A stretch of 64,000 nt of DNA from Hyphomicrobiales bacterium (GTDB taxonomy: Bacteria; Pseudomonadota; Alphaproteobacteria; Rhizobiales; Aestuariivirgaceae): positions 1 through 64,000 of the forward strand of contig JACPNZ010000031.1 in the NCBI GenBank assembly GCA_016185245.1, read 5' to 3'. Position 1 is the stretch's first letter. The number at the start of each line of letters is the position of its first letter. Both the position numbers and the translations under genes were made by a program. Positions 11,422 to 19,518 of this stretch are shown here, piece after piece. A model generated the notes under the pieces. It searched no databases. It had not been told where the DNA came from and was given only the letters and a program-made list of their open reading frames with translations.

Positions 11422-12126
11422 ATGACCGAGAGCAATGATCTGATTTACGGGAGCCACCCGGTCGAGGAGGCGCTCGGCAACCCGCGCCGCCGCTTCCTGT
11501 CGCTGACCGCCTCGAAGAACGCCGCCGACCGCCTGGCCGAGGTGATCGCAGCGGCGGGGCTCACCCCCGCGATCGTCCATCCGCGCGAGCTTGACCGCAA
11601 GCTCGGCCCCGATGCCGTGCACCAGGGCCTGCTGTTGGAGGCAAAGCCCCTGGCCCAGCCGCGCCTCGACGAGATCGTCCGGCAGGGCGTCATCGTGGTG
11701 CTCGACCAGGTGACCGACCCGCACAATGTCGGAGCGATCCTGCGCAGCTGTGCTGCCTTCGCCGTCACCGCCCTGGTGACCACGGCGCGCCACAGCCCGG
11801 AAGCATCGGGCGTGCTGTTCAAGTCGGCCTCGGGTGCCTTTGAGCATGTGCCCTATGTCCGCGTCACCAATCTCTCTCGGGCACTCGATGAGATGAAGAG
11901 TTATGGATTTCATATCGTCGGGCTTGATAGCGAAGCCGCCAGTTCGATTTCTGGGTTGACTGCCAAACCACCCCTTGCCGTCGTTCTGGGGGCCGAAGGC
12001 AAGGGTCTCCGGCAACTCACCCGCAGCCATTGCGACGAACTCGTCCGCCTCGACCTCACAGGGCCGATCCGCAGCCTCAATGTCTCCAATGCCGCGGCCA
12101 TAGCGCTTTACGCGCTTCGTCGCTGA
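11422..12126 (+). CDS. rlmB: 23S rRNA (guanosine-2'-O-)-methyltransferase RlmB
   Basis: SPOUT-class methyltransferase that 2'-O-methylates G2251 in the peptidyl-transferase region. The 234 residues contain the substrate-binding start LIYGSHPVEEALGNP and the three SpoU motifs: VVLDQVTDPHNVGAILRSC, then AVVLGAEGKGL, then LNVSNAAAIALY at the end, which form the knotted SAM site. It lacks a long N-terminal extension and matches the bacterial TrmH/RlmB length. It is divergent from pccA (131 bases apart) and followed 46 bases later by tRNA-Thr. TrmH-like paralogs share these motifs, so the exact target is inferred from the N-terminal domain. Confidence 0.9.
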   Translation: MTESNDLIYGSHPVEEALGNPRRRFLSLTASKNAADRLAEVIAAAGLTPAIVHPRELDRKLGPDAVHQGLLLEAKPLAQPRLDEIVRQGVIVVLDQVTDPHNVGAILRSCAAFAVTALVTTARHSPEASGVLFKSASGAFEHVPYVRVTNLSRALDEMKSYGFHIVGLDSEAASSISGLTAKPPLAVVLGAEGKGLRQLTRSHCDELVRLDLTGPIRSLNVSNAAAIALYALRR

Positions 12127-12172
12127 GCGCTTGCGACGCAGGCTCCTAAGTCCTATTGAAGGCCACATCGCC

Positions 12173-12248
<76 letters not shown>

Positions 12249-12334
12249 CTTTTTCACAAGTGATTTCGAATTCCCAGGAGGATACTGGCGTTCCGGCGCC
12301 CACCGCAAGGCTGCGGCACCTGGCTCTATTCCGT

Positions 12335-12357
12335 AATATGCATTTCGAATATATATT
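12335..12357. promoter_or_regulatory. Candidate NsrR operator upstream of nsrR
   Basis: A 23-base imperfect palindrome with half AATATGCATTT and a mirrored half ending in TATATATT, close to the NsrR consensus of two AAGATGCATTT-like halves. It ends 6 bases before the nsrR ATG. Several consensus positions differ, so the match is weaker than the one before nirK. It would fit autoregulation, but overlap with the start region means it may simply be AT-rich leader DNA. Confidence 0.5.
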
Positions 12358-12363
12358 ATTCCG

Positions 12364-12801
12364 ATGCGCATCCAGACCTACACGGATTACTCGCTGCGGG
12401 TACTCATTCATGCGGCGGTGAAGGCACCCCAGCTTGTCACTGTGCAGGAGGTCGCCCAGGCTTTTCGCATTTCGAAGAACCACCTGATGAAGGTGATCAA
12501 CGGCCTGTCGCGGGCGGGCTTCCTTGCGACGGTGCGCGGGCGCAACGGGGGCTTCACTTTGGCCCGTCCCGCGGCCTCGATAAAAGTCGGCGACGTTGTG
12601 CGTTTCACCGAGCAGGATACGACACTGGTCGAATGTTTCGACGCCCGCCGCAACCGCTGTGTCATCACCCCCGCCTGCCGCCTCAAGACCGTTCTCTACG
12701 ACGCCCAGGAAGCCTTTTACGGGGTGCTCGACCGCCATTCGGTCGCCGATCTTTTTGGGGCGCCGGAAACCGTCCTGCGCCATCTCGCTACTGCGAAATA
12801 G
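12364..12801 (+). CDS. nsrR: Rrf2-family nitric-oxide-sensing repressor NsrR
   Basis: Iron-sulfur transcription factor of 145 residues. The N-terminal winged helix begins MRIQTYTDYSLRVLIHAA, with the recognition region ISKNHLMKVINGLSRAGFLATVRGRNGGF. Three cysteines, Cys91, Cys99 and Cys105 (ECFDARRNRCVITPACRL), form the cluster-binding loop. The ITPACRL ending is typical of NsrR and unlike IscR. NsrR loses DNA binding when NO attacks its cluster. It sits directly upstream of nirK, with an NsrR-type palindrome in between, which supports the call. The first-to-second cysteine spacing is longer than in the E. coli protein. Confidence 0.93.
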   Translation: MRIQTYTDYSLRVLIHAAVKAPQLVTVQEVAQAFRISKNHLMKVINGLSRAGFLATVRGRNGGFTLARPAASIKVGDVVRFTEQDTTLVECFDARRNRCVITPACRLKTVLYDAQEAFYGVLDRHSVADLFGAPETVLRHLATAK

Positions 12802-12811
12802 TTCTCCAGGT

Positions 12812-12825
12812 TTGATCCAGATCAA
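12812..12825. promoter_or_regulatory. FNR/NnrR-type binding site upstream of nirK
   Basis: The 14 bases TTGATCCAGATCAA are a perfect inverted repeat matching the FNR/Dnr/NnrR consensus TTGAT-N4-ATCAA. The centre lies at 12818.5. A class II position (-41.5) would put transcription start near 12860, 26 bases before the nirK ATG. Which Crp/Fnr family protein binds cannot be read from the site; NnrR or an FNR (FixK/Anr) homolog elsewhere in the genome is the natural candidate. Confidence 0.85.
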
Positions 12826-12838
12826 TGCCATCACCCTA

Positions 12839-12861
12839 AAGATGTATTTTTTATACACCTT
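12839..12861. promoter_or_regulatory. NsrR operator over the nirK promoter
   Basis: A 23-base palindrome-like site with halves AAGATGTATTT and ATACACCTT, matching the NsrR consensus (AAGATGYATTT and its mirror) at nearly every position. If transcription starts near 12860, as the upstream FNR-type box predicts, this site covers the -10 region, an ideal place for repression lifted by nitric oxide. The nsrR gene ends only 37 bases upstream. Confidence 0.8.
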
Positions 12862-12885
12862 ATGGAAGAGCAGAGGAGAACGACA

Positions 12886-14040
12886 ATGATCCGGAACCCA
12901 AAGCAGACGATTGAAGGCCGGCGCAATTTTCTTAAAGCCACTGGGCTGGCATCGGCCGGCGTTTTTGCCGCTGCGACGTTGGGCCGGGCCGCCGCCGAAA
13001 CTGCCGACGTGGTGGAAACTGCGGCGGCCGTTGACGTCACGAGCCTTCCGCGCGTCAAGCAGACGATGGTGGCGCCGCCCTTCCTGCCCGAGCACGAGCA
13101 GGTGGCGACCACCGGCCCCCGCGTGATCGAGGTTACCCTCGACATCGACGAAAGGAAGATGACGATCGACAAGGAGGGAACCGAAATCTGGGCCTTCACC
13201 TACAACGGCTCGGTGCCCGGTCCGATGATCGTCGTCCACGAGGGCGACTATGTCGAACTCACGCTGCGCAACCTGTCCAAGAATCTTCTGGAACACAACA
13301 TCGACTTCCACGCCGCGACCGGTGCCCTGGGCGGCGGCGCCCTAACTAAAGTGACGCCCGGCCAGCAGGCGGTGCTGCGCTGGAAGGCGAGCAAGCCCGG
13401 GGTCTTCGTCTATCATTGCGCCCCTGGCGACGTGATGATCCCCTATCATGTGACCCACGGCATGAACGGCGCGGTGATGGTGCTGCCGCGCGACGGCCTG
13501 AAGGTCGGCGGCAAGCCCTTCAAATACGACCGGGCCTACTTCATCGGCGAGCAGGACTATTACATCCCGCGCGACGAAAACGGCGCCTTCAAGAAATACG
13601 ACAATGCCGGCGACGATCTTGCCGACTATCTCGAAACGATGCGCAAGCTCATCCCCAGCCATGTGGTGTTCAACGGCAAGGCGGGTGCCCTCACCGGCGA
13701 CCGTGCGCTCAAGGCCAAGGTCGGCGAGACGGTGTTGTTCATCCACGCCCAGGCCAACCGCGACTCGCGCCCGCACCTGATCGGCGGACATGGCGACTAT
13801 GTCTGGGAGGCCGGCTCCTTCAACGACGCACCCGACACCAATCTCGAAACCTGGTTCATCCGCGGCGGCTCGGCCGGTGCCATGGCCTACACTTTCAAGC
13901 AGCCCGGCACCTATGCCTACGTGAACCACAACCTGATCGAAGCCGTCCTGCTCGGCGCCACGGCCCACGTGGTGGTCGAGGGCACGTGGAACGACGATCT
14001 GATGATGCAGGTCGCCAAGCCAGGCCCGATCGAAAGCTGA
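12886..14040 (+). CDS. nirK: Copper-containing nitrite reductase NirK
   Basis: Periplasmic enzyme reducing nitrite to nitric oxide in denitrification, 384 residues. A Tat signal ([15 protein letters not shown], 11-25) directs export of the folded protein. Type 1 copper ligands are His137, Cys178, His188 and Met193; type 2 ligands are His142, His177 and His348. The catalytic pair is Asp140 and His297 ([13 protein letters not shown]). There is no fused cytochrome or cupredoxin domain. The start at 12886 follows AGAGGAGAACGACA. No nirV, nor or nos genes follow, so the rest of denitrification lies elsewhere or is absent. FNR-type and NsrR-type sites precede it. Confidence 0.97.
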   Translation: MIRNPKQTIEGRRNFLKATGLASAGVFAAATLGRAAAETADVVETAAAVDVTSLPRVKQTMVAPPFLPEHEQVATTGPRVIEVTLDIDERKMTIDKEGTEIWAFTYNGSVPGPMIVVHEGDYVELTLRNLSKNLLEHNIDFHAATGALGGGALTKVTPGQQAVLRWKASKPGVFVYHCAPGDVMIPYHVTHGMNGAVMVLPRDGLKVGGKPFKYDRAYFIGEQDYYIPRDENGAFKKYDNAGDDLADYLETMRKLIPSHVVFNGKAGALTGDRALKAKVGETVLFIHAQANRDSRPHLIGGHGDYVWEAGSFNDAPDTNLETWFIRGGSAGAMAYTFKQPGTYAYVNHNLIEAVLLGATAHVVVEGTWNDDLMMQVAKPGPIES

Positions 14041-14089
14041 CCGCCGCCGGCGAGGCTGGGCGTCCGTTTCGTCGCGAACCCATAGGCGC

Positions 14090-14443
14090 TCAGCCGCACC
14101 TGCCCGCCACCGACCACACGCCGCCGGCATAGGACGGGGCTGCGAGCAGGCGGGCGGGCTTGCTCGACGGGCAGGCGAAATGGCCGAGGGCGGAAGAAGC
14201 CAGCGCGGCGGCATCCTTCTGCTGCTTCGCCCCCATGCCGTTCACTTTCAGGTCGAAACTCTGGCTCGCATCGTTGAAGGCATAGTCGAGCCGGTAGGTC
14301 TTGCCGTTGTAGAAGACCGGTTCCGAGCGCGCCTGGGTCTGCACCGTGGGCGTGCCGCGGGTGATGCTGACGTTGTTGTCCCTGGCGCAGGCGGCAAGGG
14401 TGGCGACGGCGGCGAGGCAGGCGAGTCGGTAAGCGAAAGACAT
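14090..14443 (-). CDS. Small putative lipoprotein
   Basis: A 117-residue product with a lipoprotein signal: hydrophobic residues 4-18 ending in the lipobox LAAC (Cys19). The mature part is short and polar (VFYNGKTYRLDYAFNDASQSFDLKVNGMG, then a Gln/Lys/Ala stretch and ACPSSKPARLL). I do not recognise a family. It is convergent with nirK, 49 bases from the nirK stop, and divergent from the aminotransferase gene. No functional link to nitrite reduction can be inferred from position alone. Confidence 0.72.
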   Translation of the reverse strand: MSFAYRLACLAAVATLAACARDNNVSITRGTPTVQTQARSEPVFYNGKTYRLDYAFNDASQSFDLKVNGMGAKQQKDAAALASSALGHFACPSSKPARLLAAPSYAGGVWSVAGRCG

Positions 14444-14502
14444 GGCGCCTTATGCCCGCGACGCCTCGACCGGGCAAGCATGCCGTCGTATAGAACCGGC
14501 CC

Positions 14503-15717
14503 ATGAGTCGCTTCGATCCCGCCTCTCTCCTCGTTGCCCGCACCCAGACCGCCGACGAAGGCGCCATCATCCGCATGGCGCAGAAATCGCGCGACCTCCG
14601 CGCCAAGGGCATGGATGTGGTGAGCCTCACCGTCGGCGAGCCCGATTTCGACACGCCGATCAATATTCAGGAGGCTGCAACCGCCGCCATGAAGGCGGGT
14701 TTTACGCACTATTCGCCGGTGCAGGGCATTCCGGAACTGCGCGCCGCGCTCGCGAAGAAGCTCAAGGCGGAAAACGGTCTCGACTATTCGGCTTCCGAGA
14801 TCTCGATCACCAACGGGGCCAAACAGGCCATTGCCAACGCGGTCTTGTCGCTGATCGATGCTGGCGACGAAGTGATCATGCTGGCGCCCTACTGGGTGTC
14901 CTACGAGATCACCGTGCGCTTTGCCGGGGGAACGCCGGTGGTTCTTTCGGCATCGGTGGAGGAGAACTACAAGGTGCCGGCGGCGCGCATCGCCGCCGCT
15001 CTCAGCCCCCGTAGCAAGCTCCTCATCCTCAATTCGCCATGCAATCCGACCGGCGCCCTGTGGTCTAAGGCCGAACTCGAGGCGATTGCAGCAATCGTGC
15101 GGTCCCACCCGCGTCTGATGGTGCTGGCCGATGAGATCTATGAATACATTTTGTTCGACGGCGAGATGGCCTCGATCGGTGCTCTGCCCCACATGCGCGA
15201 ACGGGTGATCACCGTCAACGGCCTCTCCAAGGGTTTTGCCATGACCGGCTGGCGGCTTGGTTACGCGGCCGCGGTAGAACCGATCACCCGGGCGATGACC
15301 CGCATGCAAAGCACGATCACGACCGGCGCCAACCAGTTCGTGCAGCGCGCCGGCATCGCCGCCCTCGAGGGCCCCCGCGATGCGGTCGAGGCCATGCGCC
15401 TGCGTTATCGGGCACGACGCGACACGGTGCTGGCGGGACTGCGGGCCATTGCGGGCGTCAGGATCGGCCCCATCCCTGCGACTTTCTACGCCTTCCCCGA
15501 TGTGTCGGAACTTCTCGGCCGCACCGCCGGCAACCATAGGCTCGATACGAGTGATCTTCTGTGCGACTGGCTGCTCGAAGAACACGGTGTCGCAACGGTG
15601 CCCGGCACCGCCTTTGGCGCAGCGGGCTCGATCCGGCTTTCTTTCGCGGCGAGCGAGGCCGACATCGAGAAGGCCCTGGCGCGGCTTGCCAAGGCGCTGG
15701 GGAGCTTGCGGGCCTAG
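14503..15717 (+). CDS. Class I pyridoxal-phosphate aminotransferase (aspartate aminotransferase type)
   Basis: Fold-type I aminotransferase, 404 residues, most like bacterial class Ib aspartate aminotransferases. The N-terminus carries LTVGEPDFDTP and FTHYSPVQGIPELR. The cofactor lysine is Lys243 in VNGLSKGFAMTGWRLGY, and NSPCNPTGALWSKAEL and LADEIYEYILFDG are the usual substrate and cofactor loops. The C-terminal arginine of SIRLSFAAS would bind the substrate carboxylate. Aspartate plus 2-oxoglutarate is the probable reaction, but prephenate or other amino-acid specificities occur in the same subgroup. It appears monocistronic. Confidence 0.9.
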   Translation: MSRFDPASLLVARTQTADEGAIIRMAQKSRDLRAKGMDVVSLTVGEPDFDTPINIQEAATAAMKAGFTHYSPVQGIPELRAALAKKLKAENGLDYSASEISITNGAKQAIANAVLSLIDAGDEVIMLAPYWVSYEITVRFAGGTPVVLSASVEENYKVPAARIAAALSPRSKLLILNSPCNPTGALWSKAELEAIAAIVRSHPRLMVLADEIYEYILFDGEMASIGALPHMRERVITVNGLSKGFAMTGWRLGYAAAVEPITRAMTRMQSTITTGANQFVQRAGIAALEGPRDAVEAMRLRYRARRDTVLAGLRAIAGVRIGPIPATFYAFPDVSELLGRTAGNHRLDTSDLLCDWLLEEHGVATVPGTAFGAAGSIRLSFAASEADIEKALARLAKALGSLRA

Positions 15718-15778
15718 GGCCCTCACCCGCCCTTGGGGGCGAATGGCGAATGGGGATGACGGCCGGCCGTTGGTTCGC

Positions 15779-16954
15779 CTAGGCGGCGCGGACGATGTCG
15801 GCCTTGAGGCGGCGGGCGATGAGGCGGACGCGGTCCTCGGCGAAGCGGCCGACGAAGTCAAGATGCTGGGCCCGCTCGCGCAGCGGCATGGTTTCGTAGC
15901 GGGTCATCAGGGCCTCGACCAGCCGGCGGCCAAAGCCTTCGGCATCGAGGATCACCCCCTCCTCGGCCTCGTCGCGGGCCACATGGCAGGCCGCCTGCAG
16001 GATGCCGTGACAGCTCGACGGCAAGCCCGACTTGGCAAGGAGGCCCTTGAAGCCGGCAAAGCCCTTTCCGGCCATCAGGTCGCGGGCCCGGGCCAGCGCC
16101 ACCCCCGCCAGATCGGCCAGGGCGCGTTCCACCACATGCAATTCGCCAAGGCAGGCGGCTCGCACGATGATCGACGGAGTCAGTAGGCCCTTGCCGATCA
16201 GGAACGGCACGGTGCGGGCAAGCTCGCTGTCGCTCGCCTCGACCAGGATGCGCAGGATCGCCGTCTCCTCGGCATCGGCGACGATCTCGGCGGCGTCATT
16301 GGCGGCGACCCAGCCGCGCTCGGCCATCAGCTGGTGCATGCGGTTCGAGGCGCGTTTGGCCAGGAGGATGCGGATGTCGAGCGGCAGGTCGGTCCGGCCC
16401 AAGAGCCGTTCCGCCATGGCCGGCGCCTGGCCGAGACGCCCAAAGAGAGCCTGATAGTCGGCATCGTCGAGAATGACCGAGGCATTGTCGAAGAGCGCCA
16501 GGCAAGGGCTGAGCGGCGCCTTGCGGATGATCTGCGCCTTGGCTTCGGGCGACAGATCGAGGCGGGCGGCAATGGTCGCCTGGCGGGCCTCGTCGCCTAC
16601 CCGCAGCACCGCCAGCATGTGCCAATGATTGAGGGCGGGGGTGGCGGAGAGGAACGGCAAGGCGATGTCGTCTTCGTCGGCGATGATGGCGAACAGGATG
16701 TCGGCGTTGAGCTGGGCAAGGCCCGCCAGACCTTCGGCCAGGGCGCGCCTGACCGCTTCATCCGGATCGGCGGTAAGCTTCAGTGCTGTGGGCACCACCT
16801 GGTCACGCTCGGTGGCGGTAACGTCGGGGTCGGCAAGAAACGCCGCCAGCTGCCGGGCGAGCGCCAGGCGGGCGGGCAGCGTTCCATTGTCGAGGACCTC
16901 GTTGAAAATGCTGGTATCGAGACCGGGAGAGGCTTCGTCGTTCAAATGAGTCAC
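15779..16954 (-). CDS. DUF2336 domain protein
   Basis: A 391-residue soluble protein of the DUF2336 family, largely confined to alphaproteobacteria and without a defined role. It is built from helical repeats of HEAT-like character: repeated LA.FLADPDV, ALKLTADPDEAVRRALAEGLA, RILLAKRASNRMHQLMAERG and REEAQ-type helices, with no membrane segment or catalytic motif. The C-terminus (MTRYETMPLRERAQHLDFVGRFAEDRV) matches the family end. It is transcribed alone toward the aminotransferase gene; about 120 bases separate it from the atypical receiver gene. Confidence 0.85.
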   Translation of the reverse strand: MTHLNDEASPGLDTSIFNEVLDNGTLPARLALARQLAAFLADPDVTATERDQVVPTALKLTADPDEAVRRALAEGLAGLAQLNADILFAIIADEDDIALPFLSATPALNHWHMLAVLRVGDEARQATIAARLDLSPEAKAQIIRKAPLSPCLALFDNASVILDDADYQALFGRLGQAPAMAERLLGRTDLPLDIRILLAKRASNRMHQLMAERGWVAANDAAEIVADAEETAILRILVEASDSELARTVPFLIGKGLLTPSIIVRAACLGELHVVERALADLAGVALARARDLMAGKGFAGFKGLLAKSGLPSSCHGILQAACHVARDEAEEGVILDAEGFGRRLVEALMTRYETMPLRERAQHLDFVGRFAEDRVRLIARRLKADIVRAA

Positions 16955-17078
16955 CGTTTGCAGGCGGATCGCCCGCTAACGGTGCCAGTGAGACCTTAAG
17001 AATTGGTTCACCACGCCTGTTAAGAAAACGGTGAGGGATTGCTCGCCCGCGCCGGCAGGCGAAGCCGTGCGCCGAAAC

Positions 17079-17447
17079 TCAGGCGATGACGCCGGCGAGT
17101 TTGAGCTTGAAATGCAGGATGTCACGGTCGAAGGGCTTCATCAGCACATCCGCCGCCCCCTGCAGGATCGACTGGCCGATGATCTCGGTATCGGGCGTCT
17201 CGGCATAGAGAAACACCACCGGCCGCTTGCCGTTCACATTGCGCCGGAGCCGGCGCACGAAATCCCGCGGCCTGCCGCTCGAGCCATTGGCCGCCAGCAG
17301 GACGACATCGGGAGAATTGTCGTTGCAATATTGCAGGGCTTCATCGGGCTTGGCGGCCTGGGCGGTATCGAGGCCCAGGAGGTCGAGCAGGTGCTGGAGG
17401 CTCCGGCTCTCCTTACTGTCTTCGTCAATCAGCAGACATCTTGCCAC
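17079..17447 (-). CDS. Atypical response-regulator receiver protein without phospho-acceptor Asp
   Basis: Stand-alone receiver-like domain of about 122 residues. The acidic pocket (CLLIDEDSKESRS) and the C-terminal lysine (LMKPFD) are present. At the usual phosphorylation site the sequence is DVVLLAANGSSG, so the normal Asp is replaced by Ala. I recall a conserved rhizobial family of similar atypical receivers (LIDSD..., MMPFD), so this is likely a phosphorylation-independent signalling protein rather than a broken gene. The start is uncertain: GTG codons at 17471, 17453 and 17447 are in frame; 17447 is chosen because AAGGA lies at proper spacing and homologs begin ARCLLID. Confidence 0.78.
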   Translation of the reverse strand: MARCLLIDEDSKESRSLQHLLDLLGLDTAQAAKPDEALQYCNDNSPDVVLLAANGSSGRPRDFVRRLRRNVNGKRPVVFLYAETPDTEIIGQSILQGAADVLMKPFDRDILHFKLKLAGVIA

Positions 17448-17543
17448 GTCCACAATTCCTTCCAGCTTCACCTTCGCTCGTCCACGCCCCGTTTCGCCTG
17501 CTGCGAGTCCTGCGCTGCCCAGGTTAATGAGCCGTTAATGGCG

Positions 17544-17620
17544 TTTTCCACAGCTTGTTAACAGGCCCTAAATACTTGCAGGAGCGACAGGAAATCGGCT
17601 TTTCCACAGGGTTTTCAACA
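17544..17620. other. Cluster of DnaA-box-like 9-mers
   Basis: Within 77 bases the motif TTTTCCACA occurs twice (17544-17552 and 17600-17608), followed by TTTTCAACA (17612-17620). Each is one or two changes from the DnaA box TTATCCACA, and all point the same way. The stretch also holds a GTTAAC and an AT-rich TAAATACTT. It lies in the 267-base gap between the receiver gene and the flavin-reductase gene. No neighbouring gene is a known alphaproteobacterial origin marker, so a DnaA-regulated promoter or chance is more likely than an origin. Confidence 0.3.
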
Positions 17621-17714
17621 GTGGCGGAATTGCGGCGTTCCACACCCGTTCACGACTCGCAAGGCGACTCAGCCACAGGCGGAAACAACTTTGGATGGAG
17701 TTGCTTGCGGGGCT

Positions 17715-18311
17715 TCAGGCGGGGCGGCGCATCCGCCAGGCCGGCGCGGCGGTGATGTACTCGCTGTAGCCCAGCCTGGCGATCGGCCGCATCGCCGCCG
17801 TGTCGACCCGGCCACCGGCGATATAGCGGTCGTCGATATGGATGCCGATCACCCGGCCGATGGTCAGGAAATCATCGACCCGGCCCTCGTCGTCGGGGAG
17901 TTCGACGACGCGGAACAGCCGGCATTCGAGGCAGGCCGGGCTGTCGGCGACGCGCGGCGGTTTGATCAGCCGGCAGGGCGCCTTGGCAAGCCGCGCGAGA
18001 TCGAATTCGTCGACATGGGGGGCGGCGGTGGCGGAGGTGGCATTCATCGCTTCGCGCAAGTCGTAGGTCGCCAGATTGACGGCGAACTCGCCGGTCGCCT
18101 CGATGTTGCGCAGGCTGTCCTTGCGGCTGCCCGAACCGAAGGCGACATAGAACGGCTGCTCGGCGAAGGCGTTGAAGAAGCTGTAGGGCGCCAGGTTGGC
18201 GATGCCGTCGGGCGACAGCGTCGAGATCCAGCCGATGGGCCGCGGCGCCACCAGGGCCTTGAAGGGATCGAATTCCAGGCCGTGATCGTTGCGCGATGCG
18301 TCGTAGAACAT
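17715..18311 (-). CDS. Flavin reductase family protein (FMN-binding split barrel)
   Basis: FMN-binding split-barrel protein of 198 residues, related to flavin reductases and to DIM6/NTAB-type oxidoreductases. FKALVAPRPIGWISTLSPDGIANLAPYSFFNAFAEQPFYVAFG is the family signature, binding FMN, and SLRNIEATGEFAVNLATYDLREAMN follows it. The C-terminal VIGIHIDDRYIAGGRVDT closes the barrel. It probably supplies reduced flavin or binds FMN as cofactor; the partner is not evident. It is the last of four minus-strand flavin or phosphatase genes (41 bases after the FAD oxidoreductase). Confidence 0.9.
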   Translation of the reverse strand: MFYDASRNDHGLEFDPFKALVAPRPIGWISTLSPDGIANLAPYSFFNAFAEQPFYVAFGSGSRKDSLRNIEATGEFAVNLATYDLREAMNATSATAAPHVDEFDLARLAKAPCRLIKPPRVADSPACLECRLFRVVELPDDEGRVDDFLTIGRVIGIHIDDRYIAGGRVDTAAMRPIARLGYSEYITAAPAWRMRRPA

Positions 18312-18352
18312 GGATTTGATTTCGATTTCCGTGTCACCCTAATTGACCGTAA

Positions 18353-19483
18353 TTACCGTAATTCATCATGCTTGCAATGCTGACACCACACGCAGTCGCA
18401 ATCCACATGTGAGCAGCTCGGATCGGCCAGGGGTGCGCGATACAACCAGCGCGCGACCGGCAGCAGGGGAAGCCTCGCCAACGAGGGCCCATAGGCAAGC
18501 CGCAGCAGGCGGCCCGCGTCTGTTTTGGCGAGGCGGCGCAACATGAAATTCATACCGGCCTCGCCGGCCAGGTTGAAGATCAGCCGGTTGATGACCCCGG
18601 TTTTCATAAACGGGCCGAGCTCGCGATGCCACCGCTTGGCATAGTCGCTTCCCTCGATGATGCTTTGGGCCGCCAGCACCCCCGAGCGCATCGCATAGCG
18701 CATGCCGAAACCCGCCAGCGCATCCTGAAAGCCGGCCTGTTCGCCCACGACCGGATGCCCGCCCTGCATGGCGCTGCGCGCCAGCCGCATGTTGCCGAAG
18801 CCCCCGAAGGGCCGCGGGTTCTGCATCCGCAGCCCGGCGTGACGGCGAAAGAATTCCAGCGTCGCCCGCACATGCAGCGCCTGATCGCGAAAGCCGGTGA
18901 ACATGCAACTCGCCACCGTGCCCCGCCCGCCTTGAACCAGCAGATAGGAATAGCCGCCGGGCGCGAGGGACTTGCCAAGCGCCAGCCACGCGCCGTCCGC
19001 CATGTCGGTCTCGAATATCTGGCCGGCGGCGATCATGCCCGCCTGTCGCGGGCCCGACGCCAGGACGCCTGGACCGTCGAGATGACGAACCCGGTCGCCG
19101 AACCGCACCGCGACGCCTGCCCGCAGCGCCTGTGCCAGCAGCGCGCGGTCGAGCGTGCCTTCGGTCCGGCCGCGTCGCAGCAGATAGAATAGCGGCCGCG
19201 CGCCACATACCTGATGAACCTGGCCGGCCGGATCGAACGCGATGCCCTTGTCGAAGCCGTGATATTCAAAATCGGTGTCAATGCCGGCGGCGCGCATCTC
19301 GGTCAGCACATCCTCTTCCTTTGACCAGTTTTCCAGTCCCTGAAAATCATCGTGGAACCGGTGCCCGACGCCAGAGTGCATTTCCCGCACCATGACCCGG
19401 CAACCGGCCCGCGCGAGCACGATGGCGCAGACCAGCCCGGCCGGCCCGGCCCCGATGATCGTTATATCATTCCGTATCGTCAT
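18353..19483 (-). CDS. FAD-dependent oxidoreductase, geranylgeranyl-reductase-like, with Cys-rich tail
   Basis: Flavoprotein of about 376 residues. The N-terminal dinucleotide motif is DITIIGAGPAGLVCAIVLARAG, and GEQAGFQDALAGFGMRYAMRSG is the second FAD-contacting motif typical of geranylgeranyl-reductase-like enzymes. The last 20 residues form a dense metal-like cluster, CSHVDCDCVWCQHCKHD, with five Cys and three His; I do not know it from this family, and it may bind iron-sulfur or zinc. The ATG at 19483 is chosen over a GTG at 19498. The substrate is unknown; a lipid or isoprenoid double bond would fit the family. It lies between the HAD and flavin-reductase genes. Confidence 0.85.
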   Translation of the reverse strand: MTIRNDITIIGAGPAGLVCAIVLARAGCRVMVREMHSGVGHRFHDDFQGLENWSKEEDVLTEMRAAGIDTDFEYHGFDKGIAFDPAGQVHQVCGARPLFYLLRRGRTEGTLDRALLAQALRAGVAVRFGDRVRHLDGPGVLASGPRQAGMIAAGQIFETDMADGAWLALGKSLAPGGYSYLLVQGGRGTVASCMFTGFRDQALHVRATLEFFRRHAGLRMQNPRPFGGFGNMRLARSAMQGGHPVVGEQAGFQDALAGFGMRYAMRSGVLAAQSIIEGSDYAKRWHRELGPFMKTGVINRLIFNLAGEAGMNFMLRRLAKTDAGRLLRLAYGPSLARLPLLPVARWLYRAPLADPSCSHVDCDCVWCQHCKHDELR

Positions 19484-19518
19484 GTCGATTTGGATCACGG
19501 GTCACGGCGACCGTACAT

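Noticed and set aside
17541-17645. Chromosomal replication origin
   Set aside because: Only three imperfect DnaA-like boxes and none of the usual alphaproteobacterial origin neighbours (hemE, maf, rho, dnaA) are present; kept only as a low-interest finding.
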